A stretch of 64,000 nt of DNA from Cyanobium sp. Cruz-8D1 (GCF_024345975.1 NZ_JAGQCD010000019.1:1-64000); one strand, 5' to 3'. Positions 17,778 through 25,188 are shown, counted from the stretch's first letter. Numbers and translations are program-made. The notes: a model not told the origin generated them from the sequence alone.

Positions 17778-18503
17778 TCAACTGCAATGGGCCGCTGCTG
17801 CCGCAGCGCGGGGGCCATGGGCCGGGAAGGTGATCACAAACGTGCGATCGGCCTGGGCGCAGAGGGGAAGGCCAAAGCGACCTCCGCAGCTGATGCACTG
17901 GACTTTGCGGCCGCCTCTCCCCCGGCGGCTCGCGGGGCAGGCCACGAAGCGCACGCCCTCATGGCGGAACACCGCTGGCGCATCGGGGGGCACCACGCAG
18001 ACCGCCGGGATGCCCTGGCGCTGCAGCGCCGCCGCGACGGAGCGGGACTCAGTGGAGGCATTGATCACCAGCCCCCTGGCGGCTGCCTGCCGCACGGCGG
18101 CCTGATTTGCCGGGCCCATCGGGAAGTGGGTGAACGACCAGGCCGCCCGCAGATGGCGGGTGGCCCGAGCCAGCTGGATCAACAGGGCCTGATCGATGCG
18201 CAGCGGATCAGCCGGCTCGGGCCATTGATCACCGGCCACGCAATGGCGGAACAGGATCCCGGCCGGCAGCGCCAGCACCTGCTGGATGAAGGCCGCCGCC
18301 GGCAGACCGCTCTCGCCTCGGCTGAGCCGATCCCAGTGCAGCCGGGTGTGGAAGCCAGCTTCGGCATAGCAACCCTGATCACCGGCCAGGGGGCAGGTGG
18401 AGGGGCAGGTGTGGCGGCTGGTGCTGGAGACAGCAATCGGGCCGGTTTTGCCGTTGTCCGACGGGAAAGACAGGGAGGCACGGTGGGACTCGGCAGCAGC
18501 CAC
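17778..18503 (-). CDS. Cys-rich phage/plasmid family protein (DUF7227-like)
   Basis: About 241 residues from the GTG at 18503; an ATG at 18590 is the alternative, but the intervening stretch shares a repeated motif with another upstream region. The core begins SDNGKTGPIAVSSTS and carries TCPSTCPLAGDQGCYAEAG, a C-x3-C-x6-C cluster. Other blocks include LPAGILFRHCVAGDQWP, FTHFPMG, GLVINASTES, a second Cys cluster (VQCISCGG...PLCAQADR) and a final ITFPAHG. This matches a protein family of phages and plasmids that I recall as DUF7227. The Cys clusters suggest a metal or iron-sulfur site; biochemistry is unknown. Confidence 0.65.
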   Translation of the reverse strand: MAAAESHRASLSFPSDNGKTGPIAVSSTSRHTCPSTCPLAGDQGCYAEAGFHTRLHWDRLSRGESGLPAAAFIQQVLALPAGILFRHCVAGDQWPEPADPLRIDQALLIQLARATRHLRAAWSFTHFPMGPANQAAVRQAAARGLVINASTESRSVAAALQRQGIPAVCVVPPDAPAVFRHEGVRFVACPASRRGRGGRKVQCISCGGRFGLPLCAQADRTFVITFPAHGPRAAAAAAHCS

Positions 18504-18539
18504 AGGAGAGGTGACGCAGGACCCGCCCTGCAGCCGCGC

Positions 18540-18585
18540 CGCCAGGCAAGGGCCAGCCACCAGCCAATGGCGCAGCGCAGCGGAG
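18540..18585. repeat. Shared upstream motif, copy B
   Basis: CGCCAGGCAAGGG (18540-18552) and GCGCAGCGCAGCGGAG (18570-18585) both occur again at 24094-24124, upstream of another minus-strand gene. Spacing differs (30 against 15 bases). Possibly a regulatory site or a small dispersed repeat. Confidence 0.4.
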
Positions 18586-18783
18586 CCCAACGTCCACTCC
18601 GGCTGGCTGGTGAAACCCTTGCCCAGGCGCGGAGCATGGAAGGGCCTGCGCCGCCGACCTCACAACGCAGCAGATCGCTACTGCTGAGGCGGTAACTGGC
18701 AAAGCCCAGTGGGGAGCCTTGATCGCTTGGATCCGCCTGCTCGCTGGCAAGTGCTGGTGAGCGGCCAGCTGGGCCGCGTCGCG

Positions 18784-19554
18784 ATGCCCTCCCCGCCCAT
18801 GCGTGCGCCTGCACCGGATCCCGAGCCCTCGGCCATTCAGGCCGAAACACCTCCGCCACAACACACGCCGGTGCCGGCAGGGCGCTGGCCCCTGCCCACC
18901 CTGGATCTGAGCGTCTCGGCTGATGCCCTGGTGCTGCTTGGCATCTGCGGCTGGCTGATCTGGCGCCGTTTCCTGCGGCAGATGGTGCTCAGCCGCTTTG
19001 GTTTCCTGCTCGGCTCCCAGCAGAACGCCCGCTACCTGGTGGAACTGCTCGCCCAGGTGGCCGTGCTCACCGGCGCCAGCCGCGTTGCCCTGGGCACCTT
19101 CTACAACCCCGAGCTGCTCACCACCGGCTACGGCTACACCCGGGTGGCGATCCTCAGCTGTTACGTCGCACCGGGCCGGCTGCCGCTGGATGTGGAGTCA
19201 CGCTCCATGCCAATGGAGCGCATCCGCGCCGATGTGCAGGACCTGCTGGAGCACGCCAACGGTGGCTGGCGGCTGGTGGAGGCCGGCCCCCATCTGCCCA
19301 CACCCTGTCTGGACTACCTGCTGCGCAACCGCATTGCCTTCCTCTACGGCCGTCTGGTGATGCTGGAGACGCTGCCGATCGGCATCCTCAACCTCCACTT
19401 CGATACGCCGCAGCAGCGGCCGGCAGACCTGGGTGCGATCTGCCATGCCGACCGTCTGGAGACTCTGTTTGCCGAGATCAGCCTGGTGGTGCGCGGCCGC
19501 ATCCTCAGGCCATCGCTGTGGCGCCGCCTGCTGCGCACCTGGAGCGGCCACTGA
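18784..19554 (+). CDS. Membrane-anchored GAF-like protein
   Basis: 256 residues from ATG 18784. A Pro-rich N-terminus (about 1-45) precedes one membrane helix (ALVLLGICGWLIWRRF). The soluble domain (about 75-250) starts with the long helix ARYLVELLAQVAVLTGASRV, then LGTFYN, and ends with RLETLFAEISLVVRG. This is a GAF-like layout also used by membrane-anchored proteins of cyanobacterial phages and plasmids. It is the only plus-strand gene in this part and lies between two minus-strand blocks. Possible sensor; ligand unknown. Confidence 0.55.
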   Translation: MPSPPMRAPAPDPEPSAIQAETPPPQHTPVPAGRWPLPTLDLSVSADALVLLGICGWLIWRRFLRQMVLSRFGFLLGSQQNARYLVELLAQVAVLTGASRVALGTFYNPELLTTGYGYTRVAILSCYVAPGRLPLDVESRSMPMERIRADVQDLLEHANGGWRLVEAGPHLPTPCLDYLLRNRIAFLYGRLVMLETLPIGILNLHFDTPQQRPADLGAICHADRLETLFAEISLVVRGRILRPSLWRRLLRTWSGH

Positions 19555-19658
19555 TGGCCGTGGCATGGCGCATCAGCATCGGCTGAGCCAGCTCCATCCA
19601 CCTGCAATGGGCCCGCAGGCCTCGAGCCCTCTGCAGGGCAGGATCGCAGCGAGAGCTG

Positions 19659-19692
19659 GATCCCAGGCGAGCCTCACACTGGAGAGGACCCG
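19659..19692. repeat. Intergenic repeat motif, copy B
   Basis: GATCCCAGG (19659-19667) and ACTGGAGAGGACCCG (19678-19692), as at 17701-17751. It lies 22 bases past the stop of the minus-strand C39-like gene at 19714, the same relative position as copy A. Confidence 0.5.
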
Positions 19693-19713
19693 GAGCGAGA
19701 CCTCTTTGCGGTT

Positions 19714-20505
19714 TCAGGAGAGCCTGTCGACAACGATGCTCCACCCCCTGCCTGGGGCATAGCGATAGGCACCGCCGCCGATCGGCTCCACCATCCAGCG
19801 CTTGCCGAAGTTCAGCCGGGAGAAGCGCAACCCCATGCCGTTGGCGTTGAGGGTGGTGCCGCTGATCAGATCCGGCTCTCCCCAGGGGTCGTTCACCACC
19901 ACATGGGTTGGGGTGTGGCCATAGACGATCAGCCAGTGCCCTGAGCCGGTGGGGCGATCGACAGGGCCCCGGTGGATGTAGCCGCAGGGGACCGGGATGC
20001 CCCGGTTGATCTGCTGCTCGATCAGCTGGAAGTCGGCGTTCTGCACCAACCGGGCTGTGACGCCGTAGTGAGCCAGGGCACGCAGCTGGGCGCTGGCGTC
20101 GGTGGTGTCGCCAAAGCGCTGCACCACCGCCAGGTACTGGTCGTCGCCATTGGCGCCCTGGAGCGTGCCGGGCTTGATCGTCTCCAGCAACATGGCGCAG
20201 CTGGACGAGAAGCAGGTGCGGTCGCGCTGGGCCAGCTGGGCTGAATCGCGCTGGCTGAACCGGGGCACGCCGACCAGCGGGTTGGGGTGACGCAGAACGG
20301 CAGCTGCCGGCGCTTTGGTCTCCACCGCGGCCTTCCACAGGTTCCGCAGCTCACTGCCCTCAGCCAGGGCCTGGGGCTCGTGCTGCACCAACAGGTCCAG
20401 CACCGCCTGCAGCCAGGCGCGGTGATGGCTCTTGGCCGGGTCGTAGTGGCTGACGTAGTTGCTGGTGGGGATCGGAGGCTTCCCCTGCAGAGGTGCCTTG
20501 CTCAT
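19714..20505 (-). CDS. C39-like cysteine peptidase / amidase
   Basis: 263 residues. The catalytic pattern of the C39_2 papain-like family is visible: VPRFSQRDSAQ, RDRTCFSSSCAMLLE (likely Cys98), GSGHWLIVYGH (His190) and VNDPWGE (Asp206). The N-terminal 70 residues are helical and contain TSNYVSHYDPAKSHHRAW, perhaps a targeting domain. Such proteins in phages act as endolysins or tail-associated peptidases; in cells they process leader peptides. With no signal peptide and a phage context, a wall- or substrate-cleaving role is more likely. The upstream gene overlaps by four bases. Confidence 0.65.
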   Translation of the reverse strand: MSKAPLQGKPPIPTSNYVSHYDPAKSHHRAWLQAVLDLLVQHEPQALAEGSELRNLWKAAVETKAPAAAVLRHPNPLVGVPRFSQRDSAQLAQRDRTCFSSSCAMLLETIKPGTLQGANGDDQYLAVVQRFGDTTDASAQLRALAHYGVTARLVQNADFQLIEQQINRGIPVPCGYIHRGPVDRPTGSGHWLIVYGHTPTHVVVNDPWGEPDLISGTTLNANGMGLRFSRLNFGKRWMVEPIGGGAYRYAPGRGWSIVVDRLS

Positions 20506-20873
20506 GGCTGCAACCGCTCCAGATCGTCCGGCGACGCCCCCTCCAGCCAGGCCGCAAAAGCCTCGTCGCCCATCTGTCCCACGGCGTGATCCGCTGCAGC
20601 CCGCGGATCGAAGAGGGCAAACAGCGGTGCCAATTCGTCACTGGCCCAGCTTTCGCCGGTGAGGGCTTCCAGCTTCTGGCGCACCACCTGCTCGAGCTCG
20701 GCGCCGGAGCAGCGCTGCAGCAGCCCCGGCAGCAGGGGATCGAGCTGACGAAACAGCAGCGGCGCGACCGCCAGGATGCGGCGCTGCACAAACCGCCGGG
20801 CCAGCGGTTTCACCACGGCCTCCACAGCGCCAAGGGCCAGGAAGGCGATGGCCAGATCAAGCAGCCAGCGCAT
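20502..20873 (-). CDS. Small membrane protein, hypothetical
   Basis: 123 residues from ATG 20873, with an N-terminal membrane helix (MRWLLDLAIAFLALGAVEAV) followed by basic residues and a helical cytoplasmic domain (RQKLEALTGESW, LAPLFALFDPRAAADH). It overlaps the upstream gene by 17 bases and the C39 gene by 4, so the three form one operon. Function unknown; phage small membrane proteins of this kind often act in lysis or superinfection exclusion, but nothing here shows it. Confidence 0.55.
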   Translation of the reverse strand: MRWLLDLAIAFLALGAVEAVVKPLARRFVQRRILAVAPLLFRQLDPLLPGLLQRCSGAELEQVVRQKLEALTGESWASDELAPLFALFDPRAAADHAVGQMGDEAFAAWLEGASPDDLERLQP

Positions 20874-21225
20874 CGTCCCCGTCCTCGTCGTTGGCGTTCG
20901 AGCGGAACTGCCCGAGCCGGTTCCTGGGCGGCAGGTGCCGCACCACGCCAGATGGGATGCCGCCATCGGGGCCGCCGCCACCTGGACCGCGACCACCGGT
21001 TCCGGGGCCATGCCCCCGGCCGGAGTCCATGAAGTAGGTGGCGGCCGACTGGCCTGCCAGGGCGATCGCCGGCAGGGCCAACGCCCAGCGGCTCTCACAG
21101 AGGGCAATGTCTTTGGCGCGGACCTCGCAGACCCCGACAAAGGTCATCAGCGAGAGGATCTCAGCGCCGACCAGGGCGAGGATCGGGGCGGTGTTGCTGC
21201 TCAGTTGGGGTGGTGCCATCGGCAT
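20857..21225 (-). CDS. Small membrane protein with Gly-rich tail
   Basis: 122 residues. Two hydrophobic helices (about 14-32, ILALVGAEILSLMTFVGV, and about 47-60, WALALPAIALAGQS) are followed by a Gly-Pro-rich stretch (GHGPGTGGRGPGGGGPDGG) and an acidic end. It is the first gene of the three-gene minus-strand operon and follows the sigma-factor gene by only 83 bases. Topology could fit a holin or antiholin. No family recognised. Confidence 0.5.
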   Translation of the reverse strand: MPMAPPQLSSNTAPILALVGAEILSLMTFVGVCEVRAKDIALCESRWALALPAIALAGQSAATYFMDSGRGHGPGTGGRGPGGGGPDGGIPSGVVRHLPPRNRLGQFRSNANDEDGDDALAA

Positions 21226-21308
21226 TGCTGGGGCCGCCGCAGGCAGATCGGCCAGCCCTCCATGGGCCTTTGCCAGGCCGGCCCACAGCCCTGCTGCAGG
21301 GAGGGGCC

Positions 21309-21935
21309 TCAGCCCCCACCTGCCAGCTGTTGGCGCAGGGCGGCGATGGCCTTCTTCTGGGCCCGCTGCACCGACATGGCGCTGATCTGGAGCCGCTCGG
21401 CAGCGGCCCGCAGCGACAGGCCCTCCAGAAGCGTGAGCCTCAGGGCCGTGGCCTGGCCGGCTGGCAGCTGCTCGACGAGCTGCTCCAGCGCCAGCTGCTG
21501 CTCAGCCCAGCTGGAAGCTGGCTCGGGCTCAGGGGATGCCAGCTGATCGAGCAGGCAGGGCTCGCCATCAGCGCTGGCATCGAGGCTGAAGTGCCCCAGC
21601 GGGCACTGGCCCTGCTCATGCAGGCGATGGGGAATGCGCACCAGCCGCACCCGATCGCGCAGGTGATGCTGCAAGGCCCCGGTGATGCAGCGGCGCAGAT
21701 AGGGAGCTGCCGGCTCGCTGGCTCTGCAGCGCGGAGCGGAGCGGACCAGGGCTTCTCTGGCCACCTGGATCAGATCCTCCCGCTCCACCAGCGGGAACAG
21801 GCGACGAGCCGTGGCGGAGGCAATGGCATCGGCCAGCGGCAGGTGCTCCAGCACCAAGGCATCACGGGCCTTGAGGGCAGAACGGCTGAGGGCCTGCGCC
21901 TGCTGCCGGCGGGAGGGAGAAAGCGGGGAAGCCAT
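21309..21935 (-). CDS. Small sigma-70 family RNA polymerase sigma factor
   Basis: 208 residues from ATG 21935. Region 2 spans about 18-100: LEHLPLADAIA, RLFPLVEREDLIQVAREALVRSA and the DNA-contact part YLRRCITGALQHHLRDRVRLVRIPHRLHE. Region 4 spans about 150-205: LEQLVEQLPAGQATALRL, then the helix-turn-helix LSLRAAAERLQISAMSVQRA. Regions 1.1 and 3 are absent or reduced. It probably directs RNA polymerase to element promoters. It is upstream of the small-membrane/C39 operon on the same strand. A cyanobacterial group-2/3-derived sigma carried by an element is the best reading; host regulation is the alternative. Confidence 0.75.
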   Translation of the reverse strand: MASPLSPSRRQQAQALSRSALKARDALVLEHLPLADAIASATARRLFPLVEREDLIQVAREALVRSAPRCRASEPAAPYLRRCITGALQHHLRDRVRLVRIPHRLHEQGQCPLGHFSLDASADGEPCLLDQLASPEPEPASSWAEQQLALEQLVEQLPAGQATALRLTLLEGLSLRAAAERLQISAMSVQRAQKKAIAALRQQLAGGG

Positions 21936-22092
21936 CTGGGAGACGGCGAAGAACCCCACCCCCACCGGCCGGCCGCAGCGCCGTGGCAAGGACGCCCGAC
22001 ACCGGAGGGCGCATGGCCCGATCCTTGATGCGGCGTGAGGATCGGCCGAGGGATGCGGTGGGTGTGCGCCGGCCCAGTGGCGACTTGCCCCC

Positions 22093-22320
22093 ATGCCCCC
22101 GCTACGGTTGAAAGGTCCCAGCCCTCCAGTCCTGCCGGCATGGCCTGTGGTGAATGACCTGCTGACCCTGTGGGACTCGATCGCGGCCGAGCAGAACGGC
22201 CCTGAGCTCACCGACGTCGACCGGCAGCTGATCGATCAGCGGTTGGAGAGCTTCCTGGCAGACGGCGACCCGGGCCTCGATGCCGATGCCGCCCTGGATG
22301 CCATCGAGCAGCCGCTCTGA
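22093..22320 (+). CDS. Solitary antitoxin-like protein, possibly N-terminally degraded
   Basis: 75 codons. Residues about 20-75 match putative addiction-module components: LLTLWDSIAAEQ, PELTDVDRQLIDQRLESFLADG and a final DADAALDAIE. The first 17 residues (LKGPSPPVLPAW) do not look like the family N-terminus, so the gene may be broken or start at a GTG near 22150. There is no partner toxin directly downstream. It may be a remnant or a duplicate of the following pair's antitoxin class. Confidence 0.5.
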   Translation: MPPLRLKGPSPPVLPAWPVVNDLLTLWDSIAAEQNGPELTDVDRQLIDQRLESFLADGDPGLDADAALDAIEQPL

Positions 22321-22403
22321 GCATGGTGCTGCAGCCCCCCTGCCAGTGACCGCTGGCTGACCCTGACAGAATGGAATGGGTGCACTGACCTTGAGCGGAA
22401 CCG

Positions 22404-22619
22404 ATGACGCAAGCTCTGTCTGCAGCGGTGGCATCCGCAGCCAAGCTCCCAGAAGAGGAGCAGAACGTGCTGGCGGCGATCCTGCTCGAGGAAATGGAAT
22501 CAGAGGAGCGCTGGAGCGCCTTGTTCTCCGGATCGCAGAACCTGCTGGAGCGAATGGCCAGTGAAGCCATTCAAGAATTCCAGGCTGGCCGGGTGCAGCC
22601 GATCGATGAGCTGCAGTGA
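22404..22619 (+). CDS. Antitoxin of a type II toxin-antitoxin pair
   Basis: 71 residues, acidic and helical (KLPEEEQNVLAAILLEEMESEERW, LERMASEAIQEFQAG, PIDEL). This is the layout of small antitoxins that precede RelE/ParE-type toxins in cyanobacteria. The toxin start GTG at 22616 overlaps its stop (GTGA). Such antitoxins bind the toxin through their C-terminus. No DNA-binding motif is obvious. Confidence 0.7.
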   Translation: MTQALSAAVASAAKLPEEEQNVLAAILLEEMESEERWSALFSGSQNLLERMASEAIQEFQAGRVQPIDELQ

Positions 22620-22885
22620 ACTCAGTTACGACTGATCAGTTCAGACAGCTCTATACCCAGGCGCCTCTCGAAAGGAGACGAAAGATCAGGCGTGCCTACA
22701 GGCTTTGGCAACAGAACCCGGCCCATCCTTCTCTGAGATTCAAGAAGGTCCATACAACGCTTCCGATCTACTCGGCCCGTGTCGATCTCGACTGGCGGGC
22801 CGTCGGAGTGCTGAAGGACGGCACGTTGATCTGGTTCTGGGTGGGGTCACACAAGGCCTATGAGGCCTTGCTGCGGTCGCTCTGA
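22616..22885 (+). CDS. RelE/ParE-family toxin
   Basis: 89 residues. Pattern: YRLWQQNPAHPSLRFKKVH, IYSARVDLDWRAVG, then GTLIWFWVGSHKAYEALL, the 'W.WIG.H..Y' end typical of RelE/ParE-like toxins. Size is normal for the family. It is translationally coupled to the antitoxin at 22404. These toxins either cleave mRNA at the ribosome or poison gyrase; the subfamily cannot be fixed here. Confidence 0.75.
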   Translation: MNSVTTDQFRQLYTQAPLERRRKIRRAYRLWQQNPAHPSLRFKKVHTTLPIYSARVDLDWRAVGVLKDGTLIWFWVGSHKAYEALLRSL

Positions 22886-22921
22886 AAGGTCTTCGCGCCA
22901 ACCATCAACGGGTTCACGGCA

Positions 22922-23722
22922 TCAAGCCGCTGCGGCCCTCGCGGCCGGCAGCGACCGTTGCCACTGCTCGAGCCACAGCTCTGGCCGGTAGCGATCCTTC
23001 TCCACCCACAGCACCGACAACTCCGCGGGGCTGTAGCGGCGAAAGCCGGTGAGCACGGCATAGAAGTCGCGCCGGTGCTCCTCTGCCGCCAGGGCCATCA
23101 GGTCGTCCAGCGCAACGGCCGCATCGAGCTGGTGCTCCTCGATCAGGGCCTGGAGCTGGCGGCGCCAGCGGCTGCTCAGGACAGCAGCCTGCCGCGCACC
23201 GATCAGGGGAGCTGGCGTGGAGGCAAAGGCGGATGGCACCGGCCGCAGGCCGCAGTAGCAGGCCCAGAACTCCAGCGGTCCCCACACCGGCGCGGCGTCA
23301 TCGCCGATGGGAGTGGCGCCTTCCAGCTTGCGGCGCAGCTCGGCATCGCCAATGCGCCCCCACTCACCGGAGGCGATGCGGCGGTTCAGCTCCCACAGCT
23401 GCCAGAAGGCCCGGTGCCGCAGTTCCCCTGCCTTGCCCTGCTCGATCACCGACAGGTTGCCGTAGGAGATCACCAGCGAGGGTTCACCGATCGCCTCGGC
23501 CCAGCTGCAGGCGGTGTACTGGGTCCAGCCGTTGCGGCGCCGCCAGTTCAGCAGCATCCGCCCGAAGACTCCCCGGCTCTCCTCCTGCTGCTGGAGCAGC
23601 ACCTCATAGGCGGGGATGGCCGGAATCGGCAGCCGGTTGGGGTGCTGGGGACTGGTCGCACCGAGAGGTGCGCTTGGCAGCGCAGTGCTGCTGGACGTGG
23701 ATGGAAGTTGCGTTGCAGTCAT
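22922..23722 (-). CDS. XRE-like HTH protein, putative element regulator
   Basis: 266 residues from ATG 23722. A Ser/Thr/Pro-rich start (about 1-35) includes ALPSAPLGATS, encoded by a dispersed 34-bp repeat. Residues about 50-115 resemble an extended Cro/C1-type helix-turn-helix: FGRMLLNWRRRNGWTQYT, SWAEAIG, then NLSVIEQGKAGELRHRAFW. The rest is helical with a WVEKDRYRPELW motif. This fits a phage or plasmid repressor or a replication-linked regulator. It is minus strand and follows a terminator at 23802-23825, so it has its own promoter. Confidence 0.55.
   Translation of the reverse strand: MTATQLPSTSSSTALPSAPLGATSPQHPNRLPIPAIPAYEVLLQQQEESRGVFGRMLLNWRRRNGWTQYTACSWAEAIGEPSLVISYGNLSVIEQGKAGELRHRAFWQLWELNRRIASGEWGRIGDAELRRKLEGATPIGDDAAPVWGPLEFWACYCGLRPVPSAFASTPAPLIGARQAAVLSSRWRRQLQALIEEHQLDAAVALDDLMALAAEEHRRDFYAVLTGFRRYSPAELSVLWVEKDRYRPELWLEQWQRSLPAARAAAA
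23652..23685. repeat. 34-bp dispersed hairpin repeat, copy 1
   Basis: Contains CGCACC-GAGA-GGTGCG, a perfect 6-bp stem with a GNRA-type loop on the plus strand. It shares 33 of 34 bases with 30023-30056, where the loop is GTGA. It lies inside the 5' coding part of the XRE-like gene. Confidence 0.75.
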
Positions 23723-23801
23723 GGGGCTCGCCGCTGATGGCGGTGCATGGCACCTGCTCTTGCCAAGGAGCCCAAGCCCCAGCCGGGGCAGGCAGGAGAA
23801 A

Positions 23802-23825
23802 GCCGGAGGCAAAGGAGCCTCCGGC
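23802..23825 (-). terminator. Rho-independent terminator
   Basis: GCCGGAGGC and GCCTCCGGC form a perfect 9-bp stem with a 6-base loop. On the minus strand it is followed by TTTCTCC. It lies 9 bases after the stop of the gene ending at 23835. Confidence 0.75.
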
Positions 23826-23834
23826 ACCGGGTGC

Positions 23835-24068
23835 TCAGAGCACCCGCACCTCGGCCTGAGGCCCGAGCACCCGCTGCTGATTGGCAGCCAGGATCAGGGC
23901 CTGCTCACGGGGCACGTAGTGCGGCTCGGCGGAGATGTGCCCCTCGCGATCTAGAAACAGCACCCGCAGCAGCTGGCCGGCGGCATCAAGGAGATGCACC
24001 GAAATGATGCGGATCGGGCAGGAGCGGCTGAGGGGAGTGGCGGCCATGGCTGGGCTGGCGAACGACAT
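23835..24068 (-). CDS. Small hypothetical protein
   Basis: 77 residues from ATG 24068 (an ATG at 24047 would give 70). The C-terminal 50 residues are regular: IRIISVHLLDAAGQLLRVLFL, then HYVPREQALILAANQQRV. No family recognised. A strong hairpin terminator follows the stop, which supports it being expressed. Its upstream region carries a motif shared with 18540-18585. Confidence 0.5.
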   Translation of the reverse strand: MSFASPAMAATPLSRSCPIRIISVHLLDAAGQLLRVLFLDREGHISAEPHYVPREQALILAANQQRVLGPQAEVRVL

Positions 24069-24093
24069 CGCCGTTGAGCCCCGGCGCCGCCAG

Positions 24094-24124
24094 CGCCAGG
24101 CAAGGGGCGCGCAGCGCAGCGGAG
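24094..24124. repeat. Shared upstream motif, copy A
   Basis: CGCCAGGCAAGGG (24094-24106) and GCGCAGCGCAGCGGAG (24109-24124), as at 18540-18585, about 25 bases upstream of the start at 24068. Confidence 0.4.
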
Positions 24125-24296
24125 TGCCTCGCGTCAGCCCTTGCGTGGCGCGCAAGCCGGGGCAGGCCGGGTGGCGTGATCGCCAGCCCCATGGCCAGCC
24201 CCCATGACCGCCGCCTGCCTGACGCAACTCGTCTGGTGGATCGATGCAGGTCAGCCGGCCCAGCCGGGTTTCGGTGTCCTCGTCGTCCATGGCAGA

Positions 24297-24593
24297 TCAA
24301 GCCACGTCCGGAGCCCTGCCCGCCTGGCGGGCCATGTCGTCGGTCCAGCTCTGGCAGCGGCTGGTGAGGTGCTCGCCGTGGGCGATCAAGCCCTGGTGCA
24401 GCTGGCAGGTGAGCAGCGGGATGCAGTTCACACTCGCTTGGTGCTGGAACCAGTGGCAAGTCATGCAGACCTTGTGGCTCCGTGCCTGCACCAGCACCTC
24501 CTGGTCGAGGAACGGCCACTCCTCAGCAGGGAGATCGATCCGATCGGCTGGCCCTATCGGGCGGGGACGATGAAGCGCCATCAGCGACTCCAT
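24297..24593 (-). CDS. Cys-rich putative zinc-binding protein behind a LexA-like box
   Basis: 98 residues (a second ATG at 24581 gives 94). It carries VCMTCHWF (C-x2-C), then CIPLLTCQLHQGLIAHGEHLT and SRCQSWTDDMARQAG, so five Cys and several His that could bind zinc. Small proteins of this pattern occur in cyanobacterial plasmids and prophages. A near-consensus LexA box (24597-24610) lies immediately upstream, so SOS induction is likely. Function unknown. Confidence 0.6.
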   Translation of the reverse strand: MESLMALHRPRPIGPADRIDLPAEEWPFLDQEVLVQARSHKVCMTCHWFQHQASVNCIPLLTCQLHQGLIAHGEHLTSRCQSWTDDMARQAGRAPDVA

Positions 24594-24596
24594 AGA

Positions 24597-24610
24597 AGTA
24601 CAAGCGTACT
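24597..24610 (-). promoter_or_regulatory. LexA (SOS) box
   Basis: On the minus strand it reads AGTACGCTTGTACT, which fits the cyanobacterial LexA consensus RGTACNNNDGTWCB at every position. It lies just upstream of the Cys-rich gene start at 24593. Confidence 0.65.
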
Positions 24611-25188
24611 AGCAAGGGATCGAGCAATGGAGTCACGCCGCGATCCATCCAGGCTTGAGCGAGGCGCAAGGCGATACGGGCAGCCAGTTCCTCGACTGAC
24701 ACAGGCCTTTGTTGAGAATGAATGAGAACTGTTGCGGCGCAAGGGCTCTCAGTTTCGGGTTTGGCTGGAGGTTATGGCGGTTCTCGGGATGCCCAGCCGC
24801 GAAACTCCCGGAGCCAGATCACCAGGGGGCGATCCTACGGCTGACCACCAAATGTGGCAAGTCGTAAAGGCGCTTGACGCTACCGGTGGTGTTGGGCCCC
24901 AAAACCCGGTGTTAGACCTTGAAGTCCGCGGGGCCGGCCTTTCGGAACGAGAAAGGCCGGGGGGAGTTGGAGCCCTCTGCTTCTACCCATGCGGGCCCTT
25001 GTTCATGACTCTGCAGTCAGCCCATGGCCAGTGATTCCGGGCCTTCCACGCCGCCTGACCAGTCCACGTCCTCCCGCCCCTCGCTCCGCCAGAAGCGATC
25101 GAGCGAAGACGCGGCGGACCGCTCTGCATCACCAAGGATGCGGCTCTGGTGCAGCACCAGCCCCCTCGCTTGAAGAGGACAACCAGCG
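24611..25188. other. Non-coding region with stable hairpin
   Basis: 578 bases without a convincing gene. The main feature is a perfect 10-bp hairpin (24934-24960). A plus-strand frame at 24732-25034 is open but its composition does not look like protein. Confidence 0.4.
24934..24960. other. Perfect 10-bp hairpin without T-run
   Basis: CCGGCCTTTC (24934-24943), loop GGAACGA, GAAAGGCCGG (24951-24960). There is no T-run on either strand, so it is not a standard terminator. It may belong to a structured RNA or a protein-binding site. Confidence 0.5.

Noticed and set aside
24732-25034. Open plus-strand frame of 100 codons in the region upstream of 25189
   Set aside because: Composition looks random, it contains the stable hairpin, and no family pattern is seen.
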